Assembly (NCBI GenBank): GCA_026399875.1
Contig: JAPLQF010000033.1
Span: 62,001-126,000 of the forward strand
Reading direction: 5' to 3'
DNA from: Burkholderiales bacterium
Lineage (GTDB): Bacteria > Pseudomonadota > Gammaproteobacteria > Burkholderiales > Burkholderiaceae_E
Length of the DNA stretch: 64,000 bases
A program made the position numbers and the translations under genes. This document shows, piece after piece, positions 38,213 through 48,569 of this stretch. The notes beneath the pieces are model-generated. The model worked only from the letters and a program-made list of their open reading frames with translations. It searched no databases and had not been told where the DNA came from. Numbering within the stretch: position 1 is the stretch's first letter; the number at the start of each line of letters is the position of its first letter.

Positions 38213-40327
38213 TCAGGCCGCAAGCTTCGAGAGATCGGCGACGCGATTCATGAGCCGGTGCAATCCGCCCAGCAGTGCAAGCCGATTGCGTCGCAGCGCG
38301 GCGTCCTCGGCATTGACCATGACCGCATCGAAAAACGTATCGACCGGCTCGCGCAGCAAGGCGAGCGTGCCGAGTGCGCCGGCGTAATCGAGCGCACCAA
38401 GCCGCGCCTCGACCGCAGGCGTCGCGGTGGCAATCGCCTTGAAAAGCGAGCGCTCTGCATCTTCCGCGAGCAGGTCTTCGCGTACCTCGGCCAGCGCATC
38501 GCCGGGATCGGCCTTGCGAAGAATGTTGCCGATGCGCTTGTTGGCCGCCGCCAGGCTGGCCGCCTGCGGCAAGGCCCTGAACTGCGCGATGGCATCGAGC
38601 CGGGGCAGGATGCGGTCGAGCTGATCGGCGTCGATGGAGAGCACCGCATCGATATCGGCGATCGGATAGCCGCGATCGCGCAGCCAGCCGCGCAGACGGT
38701 CGGTGATGAACTCATGCAGCGGTGCCGGCGCGGCGCTCACCGCGGGTACCTGCGCGAAAGATTCGAAGGCCGCGGTGATCAGGGTCGACAGCGCAGGCGT
38801 CGGTGCGCCCGAGGCGAGCGGACGTTCGATCAGCATCCGAACCACACCGAGCGCATGGCGGCGCAGCGCGAATGGGTCGCGGTCACCGCTGGGCTGCGCG
38901 CCGATCCCCCAGATGCCGGCGAGTGTCTCGAGCTTGTCGGCGAGCGCCACCGCCATACCGAGCTCGGAGGCCGGCAGGGCGTCGCCGGCAAAGCGCGGCT
39001 GGTAGTGCTCGGCAATGGCCTGCGCCACCGCCGGCGACTCGCCGTCGTGCAGCGCATAGTGGCGGCCCATCGTGCCCTGCAATTCGGGGAACTCGCCCAC
39101 CATGCCGGTCAGCAGATCGGCCTTGGCGAGCAATGCCACGCGGTCGGCGGTATCGGTATCGATGCCGATGCGTGCGGCGATCAGACGCGCCAGCGAGCGC
39201 ACGCGATCGGTTCGCTGCGCCTGGGTGCCGAGTTTGGCGTGATAGACCACCGAGGCGAGTTGCGCGGTGCGATCGATCAGCCGCAGCTTCTTGTCCTGTT
39301 CGAAGAAAAAGCGGGCATCGGCCAGGCGCGGACGCACCACCCGCTGATTGCCGTCGACGATCAGCGAAGGATCGTCGACCGCCATGTTCGAGACGATCAG
39401 AAAGCGGGCTTCTAGCTGGCCGTTGCGGTCGAAGAGCGGAAAGTACTTCTGGTTGGTGCGCATCGTCAGGATCAGACACTCCTGGGGCACCTGAAGAAAC
39501 TCGTCCTCGAATCGGCCGACATAGACCGCCGGCCATTCGACCAGCGCGCACACTTCATCGAGCAGGGGCGCGACAGGCCCCTCGTCGCCGAGCGAAGCAC
39601 CGAGTTCGCGGGCGCGATCGCGCAGCAGCGTTTCGATGCGCTCGCGCCGCCTGGTAAACGAAGCGATCACCCGGCCGCGTTCGGACAGCAGTCTTTCGTA
39701 GTCGGTGGCATCCGACAATTCGATCTGCGACTCACCCTGGAAGCGATGGCCGCGGGTCATGCCCCCCGACTGCAGGCCGAGGGCGGCCGCCGGCAATACC
39801 GTCTGTCCATGCAGGACCACCAGGCCATGCGCGGGGCGCACGAAGCTCACGCTGGTGTGGCCATCGGCGAGCTGGTACTGCATGAGTTTGGGAATCGGCA
39901 GTCGCGCGATTGCCTGCTCGATCAGGGGCTGGATGGCCTGTGCGAGTGCCGCGCCGGCGATCGTGCTGCGCAGATAGAAGCACTCCTGCTTGCCGTCGGA
40001 GGCGCGTGTGAGAGCGTCGACCTGCGCGCCCTGTTTCTCGGCCCACTTCTTGAGTGCCAGGGTGGCCTGACCCTGCGCGTCGAGACCGACGGCCACCGAT
40101 GGGCCCTTGATTTCGACGGCCCGATCGTCGGCCTGCGCCCGAACGGCCGCCACGCACACTGCCAGGCGCCTGGGGGTGGCAAAGACCTCGAAACTGCCCT
40201 CAGAAGGCGCCAGACCCTGCTGGCGCAGCCCTTCGACGATGGTGTTGGCAAACGAGTCGCCCAGCCGGGCAAGCGCCTTGGGCGGGAGCTCTTCGGTGAG
40301 CAGTTCGACGAGCAGTGGCTTGGTCAT
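38213..40327 (-). CDS. glyS: Glycyl-tRNA synthetase beta subunit
   Basis: 704 aa from ATG 40327 (MTKPLLVELLTEELPPKALARLG, the canonical start); upstream frame to 40432 runs into glyQ. Beta-subunit landmarks: GMTRGHRFQG, LILTMRTNQKYFPLFDRNGQLEARFLIVSNM, RVVRPRLADARFFFEQDKKLRL, and a C-terminal DALR-like anticodon domain. With the alpha subunit (11 bases upstream) it forms the bacterial tetrameric GlyRS. Confidence 0.97.
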   Translation of the reverse strand: MTKPLLVELLTEELPPKALARLGDSFANTIVEGLRQQGLAPSEGSFEVFATPRRLAVCVAAVRAQADDRAVEIKGPSVAVGLDAQGQATLALKKWAEKQGAQVDALTRASDGKQECFYLRSTIAGAALAQAIQPLIEQAIARLPIPKLMQYQLADGHTSVSFVRPAHGLVVLHGQTVLPAAALGLQSGGMTRGHRFQGESQIELSDATDYERLLSERGRVIASFTRRRERIETLLRDRARELGASLGDEGPVAPLLDEVCALVEWPAVYVGRFEDEFLQVPQECLILTMRTNQKYFPLFDRNGQLEARFLIVSNMAVDDPSLIVDGNQRVVRPRLADARFFFEQDKKLRLIDRTAQLASVVYHAKLGTQAQRTDRVRSLARLIAARIGIDTDTADRVALLAKADLLTGMVGEFPELQGTMGRHYALHDGESPAVAQAIAEHYQPRFAGDALPASELGMAVALADKLETLAGIWGIGAQPSGDRDPFALRRHALGVVRMLIERPLASGAPTPALSTLITAAFESFAQVPAVSAAPAPLHEFITDRLRGWLRDRGYPIADIDAVLSIDADQLDRILPRLDAIAQFRALPQAASLAAANKRIGNILRKADPGDALAEVREDLLAEDAERSLFKAIATATPAVEARLGALDYAGALGTLALLREPVDTFFDAVMVNAEDAALRRNRLALLGGLHRLMNRVADLSKLAA

Positions 40328-40337
40328 GGTGTGGCGG

Positions 40338-41228
40338 TCAGACAGACGGTGCGCCCGAGCGCGCGAGCATCGGGAATCCGAGGCGCTCGCGCGAGGCATG
40401 GTAGGCATTGGCAACCGCCCGTGCGAGCGCACGCACCCGGCCGATATAGGCCGCGCGTTCGGTCACCGAGATCGCACCCCGCGCATCGAGCAGGTTGAAG
40501 GAGTGCGAGCACTTCATGACCATCTCGTAGGCGGGCAGAGCGAGCTCGGCGGCGATCAGGCGCTGCGCCTCGGCTTCGTATTCGTCGAAGTGGCGAAACA
40601 GCATCGGCGCATTGGCATGTTCGAAGTTGTAGGTCGACTGCTCGACCTCGTTCTGATGAAAGACATCGCGGTATTTCACGCCATCGGTCCAGACCAGGTC
40701 GTAGACGCTTTCGACGCCCTGCAGATACATCGCCAAGCGTTCGAGGCCATAAGTGATTTCACCGGTGACCGGCAGGCACTTGAGTGAGCCGACTTCCTGA
40801 AAATAGGTGAACTGGGTGACTTCCATGCCGTTGAGCCAGACCTCCCAGCCCAGGCCCCAGGCGCCGAGGGTGGGCGACTCCCAGTCGTCCTCGACGAAAC
40901 GGATGTCGTTGCGCGTGGTGTCGATGCCCAGCGCCTTCAGCGAACCGAGGTAGAGGTCGAGGATGTCGGGCGGGGAGGGCTTGAGCACCACCTGAAACTG
41001 GTAGTAGTGCTGCAGCCGGTTCGGGTTGTCACCATAGCGTCCGTCCTTGGGACGCCGCGAGGGTTGCACATAGGCTGCCCGCCAGGGTTCGGGGCCGATC
41101 GCGCGAAGGAAGGTGGCGGTATGGAAGGTGCCTGCCCCGACTTCCATGTCATAGGGTTGAAGCAGGGCACAACCCTGATTGTCCCAGTACTCCTGCAGTC
41201 GCAGGATCAGGTGCTGAAAGCTGATCAT
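40338..41228 (-). CDS. glyQ: Glycyl-tRNA synthetase alpha subunit
   Basis: 296 aa from ATG 41228 ([49 protein letters not shown], canonical). Alternative ATG 41249 adds seven residues. Class II catalytic motifs: [34 protein letters not shown] and [13 protein letters not shown]. Forms the operon glyQ-glyS. Confidence 0.97.
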   Translation of the reverse strand: MISFQHLILRLQEYWDNQGCALLQPYDMEVGAGTFHTATFLRAIGPEPWRAAYVQPSRRPKDGRYGDNPNRLQHYYQFQVVLKPSPPDILDLYLGSLKALGIDTTRNDIRFVEDDWESPTLGAWGLGWEVWLNGMEVTQFTYFQEVGSLKCLPVTGEITYGLERLAMYLQGVESVYDLVWTDGVKYRDVFHQNEVEQSTYNFEHANAPMLFRHFDEYEAEAQRLIAAELALPAYEMVMKCSHSFNLLDARGAISVTERAAYIGRVRALARAVANAYHASRERLGFPMLARSGAPSV

Positions 41229-41295
41229 CGGTGGGAGAGGGCCGCGCATGCGTCGGCTGTTCCGGACAAGGCCTGGATTCTAACGGGTTCGGCGG

Positions 41296-42477
41296 CTACG
41301 GCCATCCGAAGAAGCGCAGCACCTCCTCGCGACGCGCCATCGCATCGGCTTGCCCGAGGGCAATCAACTCTCTGGTATAGCCCGATTCGAAGAGCAGATA
41401 GCTCAGAAAGGCCGCGCCGCGCGTGTCCTTTCCCTCGCCGGCGACACCGACCGCCCGCAGCATCGATCGCACCGCGATCGGCAGTGAGGACAGATGCGGT
41501 GCGGCCAGATCATCGAGTCGCTGGCTCGGTGAGATCACCAGCACCTCGATCGGCTTCAGATGCGTGCGGGTACGGGCTTCGTCGTCGAGCAGCGCAAGGG
41601 TGCGGTTGATGCGCTCGAGTCGCTCGACATCGACTGCCAGCGAATCGAGAAAGATGCTCGACATTGCATGGCCGGCGATCTGGGCGAGGCTCGGATAGCT
41701 TGAACTGACCGGTCGTCGTTCTGCCGGCTCCCGCATGCGACCGGCACCGATCACCAGCACCTTTTCGGCGCCCATGTGGACGGCCGGAGAGATCGGCGCC
41801 GACTGGCGCATGGCGCCGTCGCCGAACCATTCCTGCTGACCTTCCAGCGGCAGGCGAACCGAGGGAAACGCAAACGGTATCGCTGAGGAGGCCAGCAGAT
41901 GATTGATCGTGATCTGCGTGCGCACAGACAGCCGATGCGATCGGGTCCAGGGCTTGATCGTCGATTCGGACTGGTAGAAGGTGACATGGTCGCCGCTGCT
42001 GTAGCTCGAGGCGGTGACTGCCAGGGCGTGCAGATGGCCGTCGGCCATGATTGCCGGCAGCCGATCGAAATTGATCATCCGTTGCAGCAGTTCTTGCAGG
42101 GGCGAGTTGTCGAGCAGGGAGCGCGGGCGCGCCCTTCGCCAGCGGGCGATCGCCCAGCCGAGGGTGAACATCGACAGCCAGCGCGCGCCGCTTTGCGCCA
42201 CGCCCAAGGCATCGGCGCGATAGACCTGATCGGCCCTGAAGTCGGACCACAAATCGACGAGTTTTGCCACACCTTCGCTGTAGCGGTCGGCGTGACAGGC
42301 CAGGCCGGCGGCGATGATCGCACCGGCAGAAGTGCCTGCAATCACCTTGAAGGGATTCGATGTCGGCGCGCCGGCCTCGCGGGCGATCTGATCGAGGGCT
42401 GCGACCACGCCGACCTGGTAGGCCGCACGAGCGCCCCCGCCAGTCAGGATCAGGCCAGTGGTGCTTGCTTGGGTCAT
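41296..42477 (-). CDS. Patatin-like phospholipase family protein
   Basis: 393 aa. Patatin fold: oxyanion loop LTGGGARAAYQVG (residues 11-23), nucleophile Ser50 in GTSAG, and catalytic Asp in WFGDGAMRQ. Likely a cytoplasmic or membrane-associated lipid acyl hydrolase (RssA/YchK-like). Lies between glyQ and lnt; independent spacing on both sides (67 and 104 bases) suggests its own transcription. Confidence 0.9.
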   Translation of the reverse strand: MTQASTTGLILTGGGARAAYQVGVVAALDQIAREAGAPTSNPFKVIAGTSAGAIIAAGLACHADRYSEGVAKLVDLWSDFRADQVYRADALGVAQSGARWLSMFTLGWAIARWRRARPRSLLDNSPLQELLQRMINFDRLPAIMADGHLHALAVTASSYSSGDHVTFYQSESTIKPWTRSHRLSVRTQITINHLLASSAIPFAFPSVRLPLEGQQEWFGDGAMRQSAPISPAVHMGAEKVLVIGAGRMREPAERRPVSSSYPSLAQIAGHAMSSIFLDSLAVDVERLERINRTLALLDDEARTRTHLKPIEVLVISPSQRLDDLAAPHLSSLPIAVRSMLRAVGVAGEGKDTRGAAFLSYLLFESGYTRELIALGQADAMARREEVLRFFGWP

Positions 42478-42581
42478 CAGTGGCGGCCCCCGAAGGTGAT
42501 GCGATCGAGTCTAGTTGGCGAGTGCATGGCGGGCGGCGCGGCGTACTCCGGTCGTCTGCCTCAGACTGCCATCAACCCTGT

Positions 42582-44210
42582 TCATGCCGATGAGGGGCCG
42601 ATTCGCCGGGGCGCGATCAGGGCCAGTGCCAGCGCGGCAATCGCGGTCAGCAGGATCGGCAGATTGCCCAGGCGCGTGAACGGGGTCAGGCCGCTGGTGC
42701 CCTGCACGCTGACATCGAGTGCACCCACGGTGTAGGGCTCAAGCTTTGCCGTCACCTTGCCGCCGGCATCGATGGCCGCGGTCATGCCGGTATTGGTCGC
42801 GCGCAGCATCGGCCGGCCGGTTTCGAGTGATCGCATGCGGGCGATCTGCAGATGCTGGGGCAGGGCGTGCGAGCGTCCGAACCAGGCGATGTTGCTGACA
42901 TTGGCCAGGATTGAAGCGCCGGTTTTCTCGAGCAGCACCGCCCGGATCTCTTCGCCGAAAAGATCCTCATAGCAGATGTTGAACGCGATTCGCTGGCCGC
43001 CCACGGCAAAGGGCGGCTGGATCGGTGCGCCTCGCCCGAAGTCGCCCATCGGGATCTGCATCAGATTCACGAACCAGGCAAATCCCCAGGGGATGAACTC
43101 GCCAAAGGGCACCAGATGCTGCTTGTCGTAGCGCGGCGCCGATGCATAGCGATCTGTCGCGCCACCCGGCTGCAGCAGCAGCACGCTGTTGGTGAGCCGC
43201 CAGTCGTCGCGCAGCTCGCGCTTTTGCTCGAGGGTGAAAGCAGGTAAGCCGATCGCCACCGCATGGCCTTTACCGACATGGGCATCGAGTCGCTGCGCCA
43301 GCGCGGGCGGGGTGCGTTCGAAGGGGATGGTCCAGGCGGTCTCGGGCAGGATGGTCAGTGCTGCATCTCCGGACTCGACGAGTCCGACATAGGACTGCAT
43401 GGCGGCCAGGGTGCGTTCGGGGCGAAACTTCATGTCTTGCGGCACGTTGCCTTGAAGCAGCCGCACGCTGAGTACTGGCCCGGACGGACTCGTCCAGTCA
43501 TCGCTCGAGGGCAGCGCAAGTGGCGCGAGCAACAGGCCGATCGCGGTCGCTGCAGTGATCAGCGCATCCCGTGGTGTTCGATCAGGTCGTGCCCGCTCGG
43601 GGCTGATCGGACGGCTGCCTGTTGCAGCACGATGTCGACTGATGATGGCAATCGCGCTGGCGCACAGCGACGCCACGCCGGTCGCGACGCCGCCCAGCGC
43701 AAAGACGCCGGCAAGGGGTGCCAGACCGGTGAGGGGTCCGTCGATCTGTGCATAGCCAAGCGCCAGCCACGGAAAGCCGGTGAACAACCAGCCGCGGGCG
43801 AGCTCGGCCAGCGTCCAGGCGCCTGCAAGGCCGAGCGCCAGACGAAGCGGACCGCGGTCGGCACACCAGCGCCAGGCGATCGCACTGGCGAGGGTCGGAT
43901 AGATCGACAGATAGGCGGCAAACAGGATCAGTGCCAGTGCCGCGAGCGGCGCCGGCATGCCGCCGTAATCGTGCATGCTGATGAAGAGCCACGACAGGCC
44001 GGCGCCGAGCCATCCCATTCCGAAGGCAAAGGCGAGCGCGGCCTGCATGACGGTCGAGGCGCCGCGCGAGCGGGCGATGTGCATCAGGCAGAACAGGCCG
44101 GTGAGCGCGATCAGCGACAGGGCCCAGTGGGACCAGGGCGAATAACTGGCAGCGTTCAGCAAGCCGAGCGCAAAGGCGCCGAGCACGAGCTCAGCGCGGC
44201 GCCTGGTCAT
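42582..44210 (-). CDS. lnt: Apolipoprotein N-acyltransferase Lnt
   Basis: 542 aa. Seven or so N-terminal TMs (about 8-215), a periplasmic nitrilase-type domain (about 235-500) and a C-terminal TM (LPILLTAIAALALALIA). The catalytic triad is visible: Glu in ILPETAWTIP, Lys in PRYDKQHLVPFGEF and Cys in FNICYEDLFGEE. Adds the third acyl chain to lipoproteins. Start overlaps the corC stop by 20 bases, the conserved corC-lnt pair. Confidence 0.96.
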   Translation of the reverse strand: MTRRRAELVLGAFALGLLNAASYSPWSHWALSLIALTGLFCLMHIARSRGASTVMQAALAFAFGMGWLGAGLSWLFISMHDYGGMPAPLAALALILFAAYLSIYPTLASAIAWRWCADRGPLRLALGLAGAWTLAELARGWLFTGFPWLALGYAQIDGPLTGLAPLAGVFALGGVATGVASLCASAIAIISRHRAATGSRPISPERARPDRTPRDALITAATAIGLLLAPLALPSSDDWTSPSGPVLSVRLLQGNVPQDMKFRPERTLAAMQSYVGLVESGDAALTILPETAWTIPFERTPPALAQRLDAHVGKGHAVAIGLPAFTLEQKRELRDDWRLTNSVLLLQPGGATDRYASAPRYDKQHLVPFGEFIPWGFAWFVNLMQIPMGDFGRGAPIQPPFAVGGQRIAFNICYEDLFGEEIRAVLLEKTGASILANVSNIAWFGRSHALPQHLQIARMRSLETGRPMLRATNTGMTAAIDAGGKVTAKLEPYTVGALDVSVQGTSGLTPFTRLGNLPILLTAIAALALALIAPRRIGPSSA

Positions 44211-45051
44211 CGGGTAACAGCTCGATCAGCAGGGAATGAATCGAACGCGCATCGCCGCGGATCACTTCAATGGCAAGTCGATCGATTTCGATGCGCTCGC
44301 CGCGCTGCGGCACGCGTCCGAGACGCTCGGTCACCATGCCGCCAGCGGTGTCGAAGGCATCATCGTCAAAGCGTGTGCCAAGGGCCTGGTTGAACTGCGC
44401 CACCCCGGTGAGTGCATTGACGCGAAAGCGCGGACCGTTTAACCCGTCATCAATCTGCACGATGTTGTCGCTGTCGTCGCCCTGATCGAATTCGTCCTCG
44501 ATTTCACCCACGATCTGTTCGAGCACGTTCTCGATGGTGATCAGGCCGGCGACGCCGCCGTATTCATCGACGACGATCGCGAGATGCTTGCGACTGAGCC
44601 GGAAGTCGCGCAGCAGCGTGTTCAGCCGCAGCGTTTCTGGCACGAAATGCGCTGGGCGCAGCAGGTCGCGGATTGAGACATCCTTCTCGGCATACAGGCG
44701 AAGCAGATCCTTGGCATGAAGGATCCCGACCACATTGTCGCGCCCGTCTTCGACCACCGGAAAGCGTGAATGCGCTGTCCGAATCGCAAACGGGACGACT
44801 TCGGCGGCAGACCAGGTGATGTCGATCGCGTCGATCTGCGAACGCGGCACCATGATGTCTCGCGCGCAGACCTCGGTCATCTGCAGCACGCCCTCGATCA
44901 TCGACATCGCTTCGGAGTCGAGCAGATCGCGTTCCTGCGACTGGCGCAGCAACTGCAGGAGTTGGTCGCGGTCGTCGGGTGCTCGCAGGAGCATTGCCGA
45001 CATGCGTTCGAGCAGAGTGGGTTTGGTTTTGCTCGACGAAGGGTCGGGCAT
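44191..45051 (-). CDS. corC: CorC/HlyC-type CBS-domain protein
   Basis: 286 aa from ATG 45051 (MPDPSSSKTKPTLLERMSAMLL); a start at 45099 is possible but less typical. Two CBS domains (about 65-185: VCARDIMVPRSQIDAIDI, VVEDGRDNVVGILHAKDLLRL, LAIVVDEYGGVAGLITIENVLEQIVGEIEDEFD) and a C-terminal CorC_HlyC FAD-like domain (about 200-285, FRVNALTGVAQFN ... DTAGGMVTERLGRVPQRGE). Proposed role in Mg/Co efflux or membrane-protein quality control. Between ybeY and lnt. Confidence 0.93.
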   Translation of the reverse strand: MPDPSSSKTKPTLLERMSAMLLRAPDDRDQLLQLLRQSQERDLLDSEAMSMIEGVLQMTEVCARDIMVPRSQIDAIDITWSAAEVVPFAIRTAHSRFPVVEDGRDNVVGILHAKDLLRLYAEKDVSIRDLLRPAHFVPETLRLNTLLRDFRLSRKHLAIVVDEYGGVAGLITIENVLEQIVGEIEDEFDQGDDSDNIVQIDDGLNGPRFRVNALTGVAQFNQALGTRFDDDAFDTAGGMVTERLGRVPQRGERIEIDRLAIEVIRGDARSIHSLLIELLPDDQAPR

Positions 45052-45118
45052 TGGGTCAGACGGTTGGTCGCGGAAGGGGCAGGATACCGGAGATGCCAAA
45101 GGCGACCAAGCAGGTGCC

Positions 45119-45157
45119 GATGTCAGGACTCGATGTCAGGCCTTGATGTCAGGACTG
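45119..45157 (-). repeat. 13-nt tandem repeat (three units) at the ybeY stop codon
   Basis: Units based on GATGTCAGGACTC at 45119, 45132 and 45145. Each contains TCA, giving minus-strand TGA at 45149 (the ybeY stop), 45136 and 45123, one in each frame. Confidence 0.8.
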
Positions 45158-45607
45158 GTAGGGATTGCCGATCCTGAATCGGCGCAGCAGCGCAATCTCG
45201 AGGTCTTCCATCGCTTGCGCTTGCGCCGGGATCTCGTGATCCATGCCCTGGGCATGAAGCACGCCGTGCACGATCAGGTGGGCCAGATGGTCGCGCACCG
45301 ACTTGCCCTGCTCGCGAGCCTCGCGCGCCACCACCGGCAGGCAGATCACGATATCGGCCTGCAGCGGGCCGTGTGCCGTGACATCGTCGGCATCGTCGTC
45401 ATAGGCGAAGGTGAGCACGTTGGTTGCATAGTCCCGAGCGCGAAACTGTGCGTTGAGCGCACGCGCCTCATCGGCCCCCACCAGTCGCAGCGTCAGTACC
45501 GCATCGCAGGAAAGGGCCGCGTGGGCCCAGCGTCGCAGTTGTCTGCGATCGGCGGGCGACTCGCCGGCATCGGGCGCCAGCTGGATCGACAGCGACAGAT
45601 GCGCCAA
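45149..45607 (-). CDS. ybeY: Endoribonuclease YbeY (rRNA maturation)
   Basis: 152 aa. Zinc motif HLIVHGVLHAQGMDHE (H-X3-H-X5-H) and TNVLTFAYDDD are diagnostic. Single-strand RNase for 16S 3'-end maturation and late ribosome quality control. 11 bases downstream of phoH; the C-terminal codons fall inside a 13-nt repeat array. Confidence 0.95.
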   Translation of the reverse strand: MAHLSLSIQLAPDAGESPADRRQLRRWAHAALSCDAVLTLRLVGADEARALNAQFRARDYATNVLTFAYDDDADDVTAHGPLQADIVICLPVVAREAREQGKSVRDHLAHLIVHGVLHAQGMDHEIPAQAQAMEDLEIALLRRFRIGNPYQS

Positions 45608-45618
45608 GGCGACACCTC

Positions 45619-46653
45619 CTAGCGCGGCTCGGGCGGCGAATGCCGCTCGTAGGCCTCCACGATGCGCGCAACCAGCGGATGGCGCACCACATCGCTGGTG
45701 TCGAATTCTGTGAATGCCAGTCCGCGGACCTCGCGCAGCACGCGTCTGGCCTCGATCAGGCCGGAGGGTTGGCCGCGCGGCAGGTCCATCTGGGTCATGT
45801 CGCCAGTGACCACCGCCCGTGAACCGAAGCCGATACGGGTGAGGAACATCTTCATCTGCTCGGGCGTGGTGTTCTGCGCTTCATCGAGAATGATGAAGGC
45901 ATTGTTGAGCGTGCGCCCTCGCATATAGGCCAGCGGTGCGATCTCGATCGACTGGCGCTCGAACATCTTCGCAACCCGATCGAAACCCATCAGGTCGTAG
46001 AGCGCGTCATAGAGCGGGCGCAGATAAGGGTCGACCTTCTGGGCGAGATCGCCGGGCAGAAAACCCAGCCGTTCGCCTGCCTCGACCGCGGGCCGGGTGA
46101 GCACGATCTTCTTGATGGCATCGCGCTCGAGCGCATCGACCGCACAGGCCACTGCGAGATAGGTCTTGCCGGTGCCGGCAGGACCGATGCCGAAAGTGAT
46201 GTCATGCGACAGGATGCTGCGCAGATATTCGCGCTGGCGCGGTGTGCGGCCCTGCAGATCGGCCCGTCGGGTGTGCAGGGTCGGCGAGGTGTCGTCGGCC
46301 GGGGCGATGCCCGGGGAGGGCGTTGCAGCAGCTTCGGCGGGTATCGCTTGCGGTGTCGAGACCGGTGCCGCTGCAACCACCTCGGGCATCGCGCGCAGCT
46401 GGATCAGCCCGAGCTGGATATCGTCGACCGACAGCGTACTGTCGGCCAGCCGGGTGAAGTGCTCGAGTGCCCGCACCGCCTGACGCGCCTGCAGGCCGAC
46501 GCCGGCGACCGCGAACTGGTCGGCGCGCCTGAGGATTCGCACGTCGTAGGCCTGCTCGATCTGGCGAAGGTTCTGGTCGAGTGCGCCGCACAGATTGGCC
46601 AGCCTGCGGTTGTCGGCACCGACCGGCTGAAAGGTGAGGGTATTGATCTTCAT
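45619..46653 (-). CDS. phoH: PhoH family ATPase (YbeZ type)
   Basis: 344 aa. KH-like N-terminal segment (about 1-75), a Pro/Ala linker, then a P-loop domain with Walker A FGIGPAGTGKTYLAVA, LTRPAVEAGERLGFLPGDLAQKVDPYLRPLYDAL and Walker B AFIILDEAQNTTPEQMKMFLTRIG. Partner of YbeY in RNA processing. Start directly abuts the miaB stop (no gap), so miaB-phoH-ybeY-corC-lnt is one transcription unit. Confidence 0.95.
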   Translation of the reverse strand: MKINTLTFQPVGADNRRLANLCGALDQNLRQIEQAYDVRILRRADQFAVAGVGLQARQAVRALEHFTRLADSTLSVDDIQLGLIQLRAMPEVVAAAPVSTPQAIPAEAAATPSPGIAPADDTSPTLHTRRADLQGRTPRQREYLRSILSHDITFGIGPAGTGKTYLAVACAVDALERDAIKKIVLTRPAVEAGERLGFLPGDLAQKVDPYLRPLYDALYDLMGFDRVAKMFERQSIEIAPLAYMRGRTLNNAFIILDEAQNTTPEQMKMFLTRIGFGSRAVVTGDMTQMDLPRGQPSGLIEARRVLREVRGLAFTEFDTSDVVRHPLVARIVEAYERHSPPEPR

Positions 46654-48012
46654 TCAGTCGACGATCGGTACCTGCCCGCGCAGCGAGTGCGGCAGCGCGG
46701 AGGTGATCGTCAGATCGATCAACTGACCGATCAGTCGCGGCGAACCGGCGAAGTTCACCACGCGGTTGTTGCCGGTGCGCCCTGCAAGTTCGGTCGCATC
46801 CTTGCGCGAGGGGCCTTCGACCAGCACCGCCTGAGTGCTGCCCACCATCTCCTGCGAGATGCGCCGGGCATTGGCATCGATGGTCGACTGCAGCCGTTGC
46901 AGCCTGGCCAGCTTGACTGCCTGCGGCGTCTCATCCGGCAGGTCGGCGGCAGGCGTACCCGGGCGCGGGCTGTAGATGAACGAGAAGGAGTGATCGAAAC
47001 CGATGTCCTCGATCAGAGTCATGGTCTGCTCGAACTCGCGTTCGGTCTCGCCCGGAAAGCCGACGATGAAGTCGGAGGTGATCGTGATGTCCGGGCGGGC
47101 TGCGCGCAGCCGGCGGATGATCGACTTGTATTCGAGCACGCTGTAGCCGCGCTTCATCGCAGCCAGCACGCGGTCGGAGCCCGACTGCACCGGCAGGTGG
47201 ACATGCCCGGCGAGCTTGTCGAGACTGGCATGCGCGTCGATCAGGCGCTGGGTGAATTCGCGCGGATGCGAGGTGGTGTAGCGGACCCGATCGATGCCGG
47301 GAATCTCGCAGACATAGTCGAGCAGCATCGCGAAGTCGGCGATTTCGGCCTCGGTGTCCGGCGTGCCGGGCTCTCCGATGCGGCCCAGATAGGCGTTGAC
47401 GTTTTGTCCGAGCAGAGTCACTTCACGCACCCCCTGCTCGGCAAGCAGGGCGATTTCGGTCAGGACGTCCTCGAAGGGCCGCGAGACTTCCTCGCCCCGG
47501 GTGTAAGGCACGACGCAAAAGCTGCAGTATTTGCTGCACCCTTCCATGATCGAGACGAAGGCGCTGGCGCCCTCGACCCTGGCTGGTGGCAGGTGATCAA
47601 ATTTTTCGATGGCCGGAAAGCTGATGTCGACCTGCGAGCGCCCCGAGCTGCGCCGGGCTTCGATGAGCTGGGGCAGTCGGTGCAGCGTCTGCGGTCCAAA
47701 GACCACATCGACATAGGGCGCGCGAGTCACGATGTTGGCGCCTTCCTGGCTGGCCACGCAGCCGCCCACGCCGATCACGAGATCGGGTCGCTCGAGCTTG
47801 AGCAGGCGCATGCGACCGAGGTCGGAGAACACCTTTTCCTGGGCTTTTTCACGTACCGAACAGGTGTTGAACAGGACGATGTCGGCCTGCTGCGGATCAT
47901 CGGTGGTCTCGATGCCGCCGGCCTGCGACTGCGCCAGCACATCGACCATCTTGGCCGAGTCGTACTCGTTCATCTGACAGCCGAAGGTGCGGATATAGAG
48001 CTTCTTGGTCAT
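46654..48012 (-). CDS. miaB: tRNA-2-methylthio-N6-dimethylallyladenosine synthase MiaB
   Basis: 452 aa. UPF0004 domain ([50 protein letters not shown]) for the auxiliary cluster, radical [24 protein letters not shown] (CX3CX2C), and C-terminal TRAM domain. Adds methylthio to i6A37 of tRNAs reading UNN codons. First gene of the miaB-phoH-ybeY-corC-lnt run. Confidence 0.97.
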   Translation of the reverse strand: MTKKLYIRTFGCQMNEYDSAKMVDVLAQSQAGGIETTDDPQQADIVLFNTCSVREKAQEKVFSDLGRMRLLKLERPDLVIGVGGCVASQEGANIVTRAPYVDVVFGPQTLHRLPQLIEARRSSGRSQVDISFPAIEKFDHLPPARVEGASAFVSIMEGCSKYCSFCVVPYTRGEEVSRPFEDVLTEIALLAEQGVREVTLLGQNVNAYLGRIGEPGTPDTEAEIADFAMLLDYVCEIPGIDRVRYTTSHPREFTQRLIDAHASLDKLAGHVHLPVQSGSDRVLAAMKRGYSVLEYKSIIRRLRAARPDITITSDFIVGFPGETEREFEQTMTLIEDIGFDHSFSFIYSPRPGTPAADLPDETPQAVKLARLQRLQSTIDANARRISQEMVGSTQAVLVEGPSRKDATELAGRTGNNRVVNFAGSPRLIGQLIDLTITSALPHSLRGQVPIVD

Positions 48013-48038
48013 AGAGGTATGGGCCTTGCCCGCGCGAG

Positions 48039-48425
48039 TCAGCGCAATCCGCCGGATCGGCGCGCAGCCGCTGCCCGTTCGGCAACGACCCGGTATTCCG
48101 CATCGGTCAGGATCCAGATCTGGACGATGTCGTTCATATTGCCGCGCACATAGGCCACCCGGTAATCGCCGCTCAGACTGGCTGGCATGCGAACCATGTT
48201 CTGTTCGTCATGGATGCGCACACCCGCGCCAAGCACGACCGGCTGCCCGTTCATGAAGGCTTGCGGGAAGATCGCCGGCTTGAAAAGACCGGGCAGCGCC
48301 TCGGTCGGGATGATCCGGCTGACCTGGGCCGATGCCGGTGCGACCAGGCTGCCCGCTGCGAACAGGCCGGCCATTGCCAGCGCAGCAGCGCCGAACAAGC
48401 GCCTGCAGCGCGCAGGCTTGCGCAT
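48039..48425 (-). CDS. Small secreted protein of unknown function
   Basis: 128 aa from ATG 48425 ([34 protein letters not shown]), which gives a clean signal peptide with cleavage after ASA. In-frame starts at 48455 and 48473 would lengthen it; none has a strong ribosome binding site. The mature part (about 95 aa) is [45 protein letters not shown] ... [23 protein letters not shown] and has no motif I recognise. Looks like a conserved periplasmic protein rather than a shadow, because of codon bias and the signal. 26 bases upstream of miaB on the same strand. Confidence 0.7.
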   Translation of the reverse strand: MRKPARCRRLFGAAALAMAGLFAAGSLVAPASAQVSRIIPTEALPGLFKPAIFPQAFMNGQPVVLGAGVRIHDEQNMVRMPASLSGDYRVAYVRGNMNDIVQIWILTDAEYRVVAERAAAARRSGGLR

Positions 48426-48569
48426 CGAGCAATGGCTTGTAAAGGGGCTGGACATAATCGTTGATGATAGCAAGGAGGCTGGATGAGGATCGGCCGGGCT
48501 GTCACGGGTCGGACATCGGGGTCATGGAGCATTGGAGAATGACCGACAATCTCACCCTGAGAGGTTTAC

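Noticed and set aside
46204-48153. 649-codon open frame antisense to phoH and miaB
   Set aside because: miaB and phoH on the other strand carry every family motif; the antisense product has no recognisable domain and typical shadow composition.
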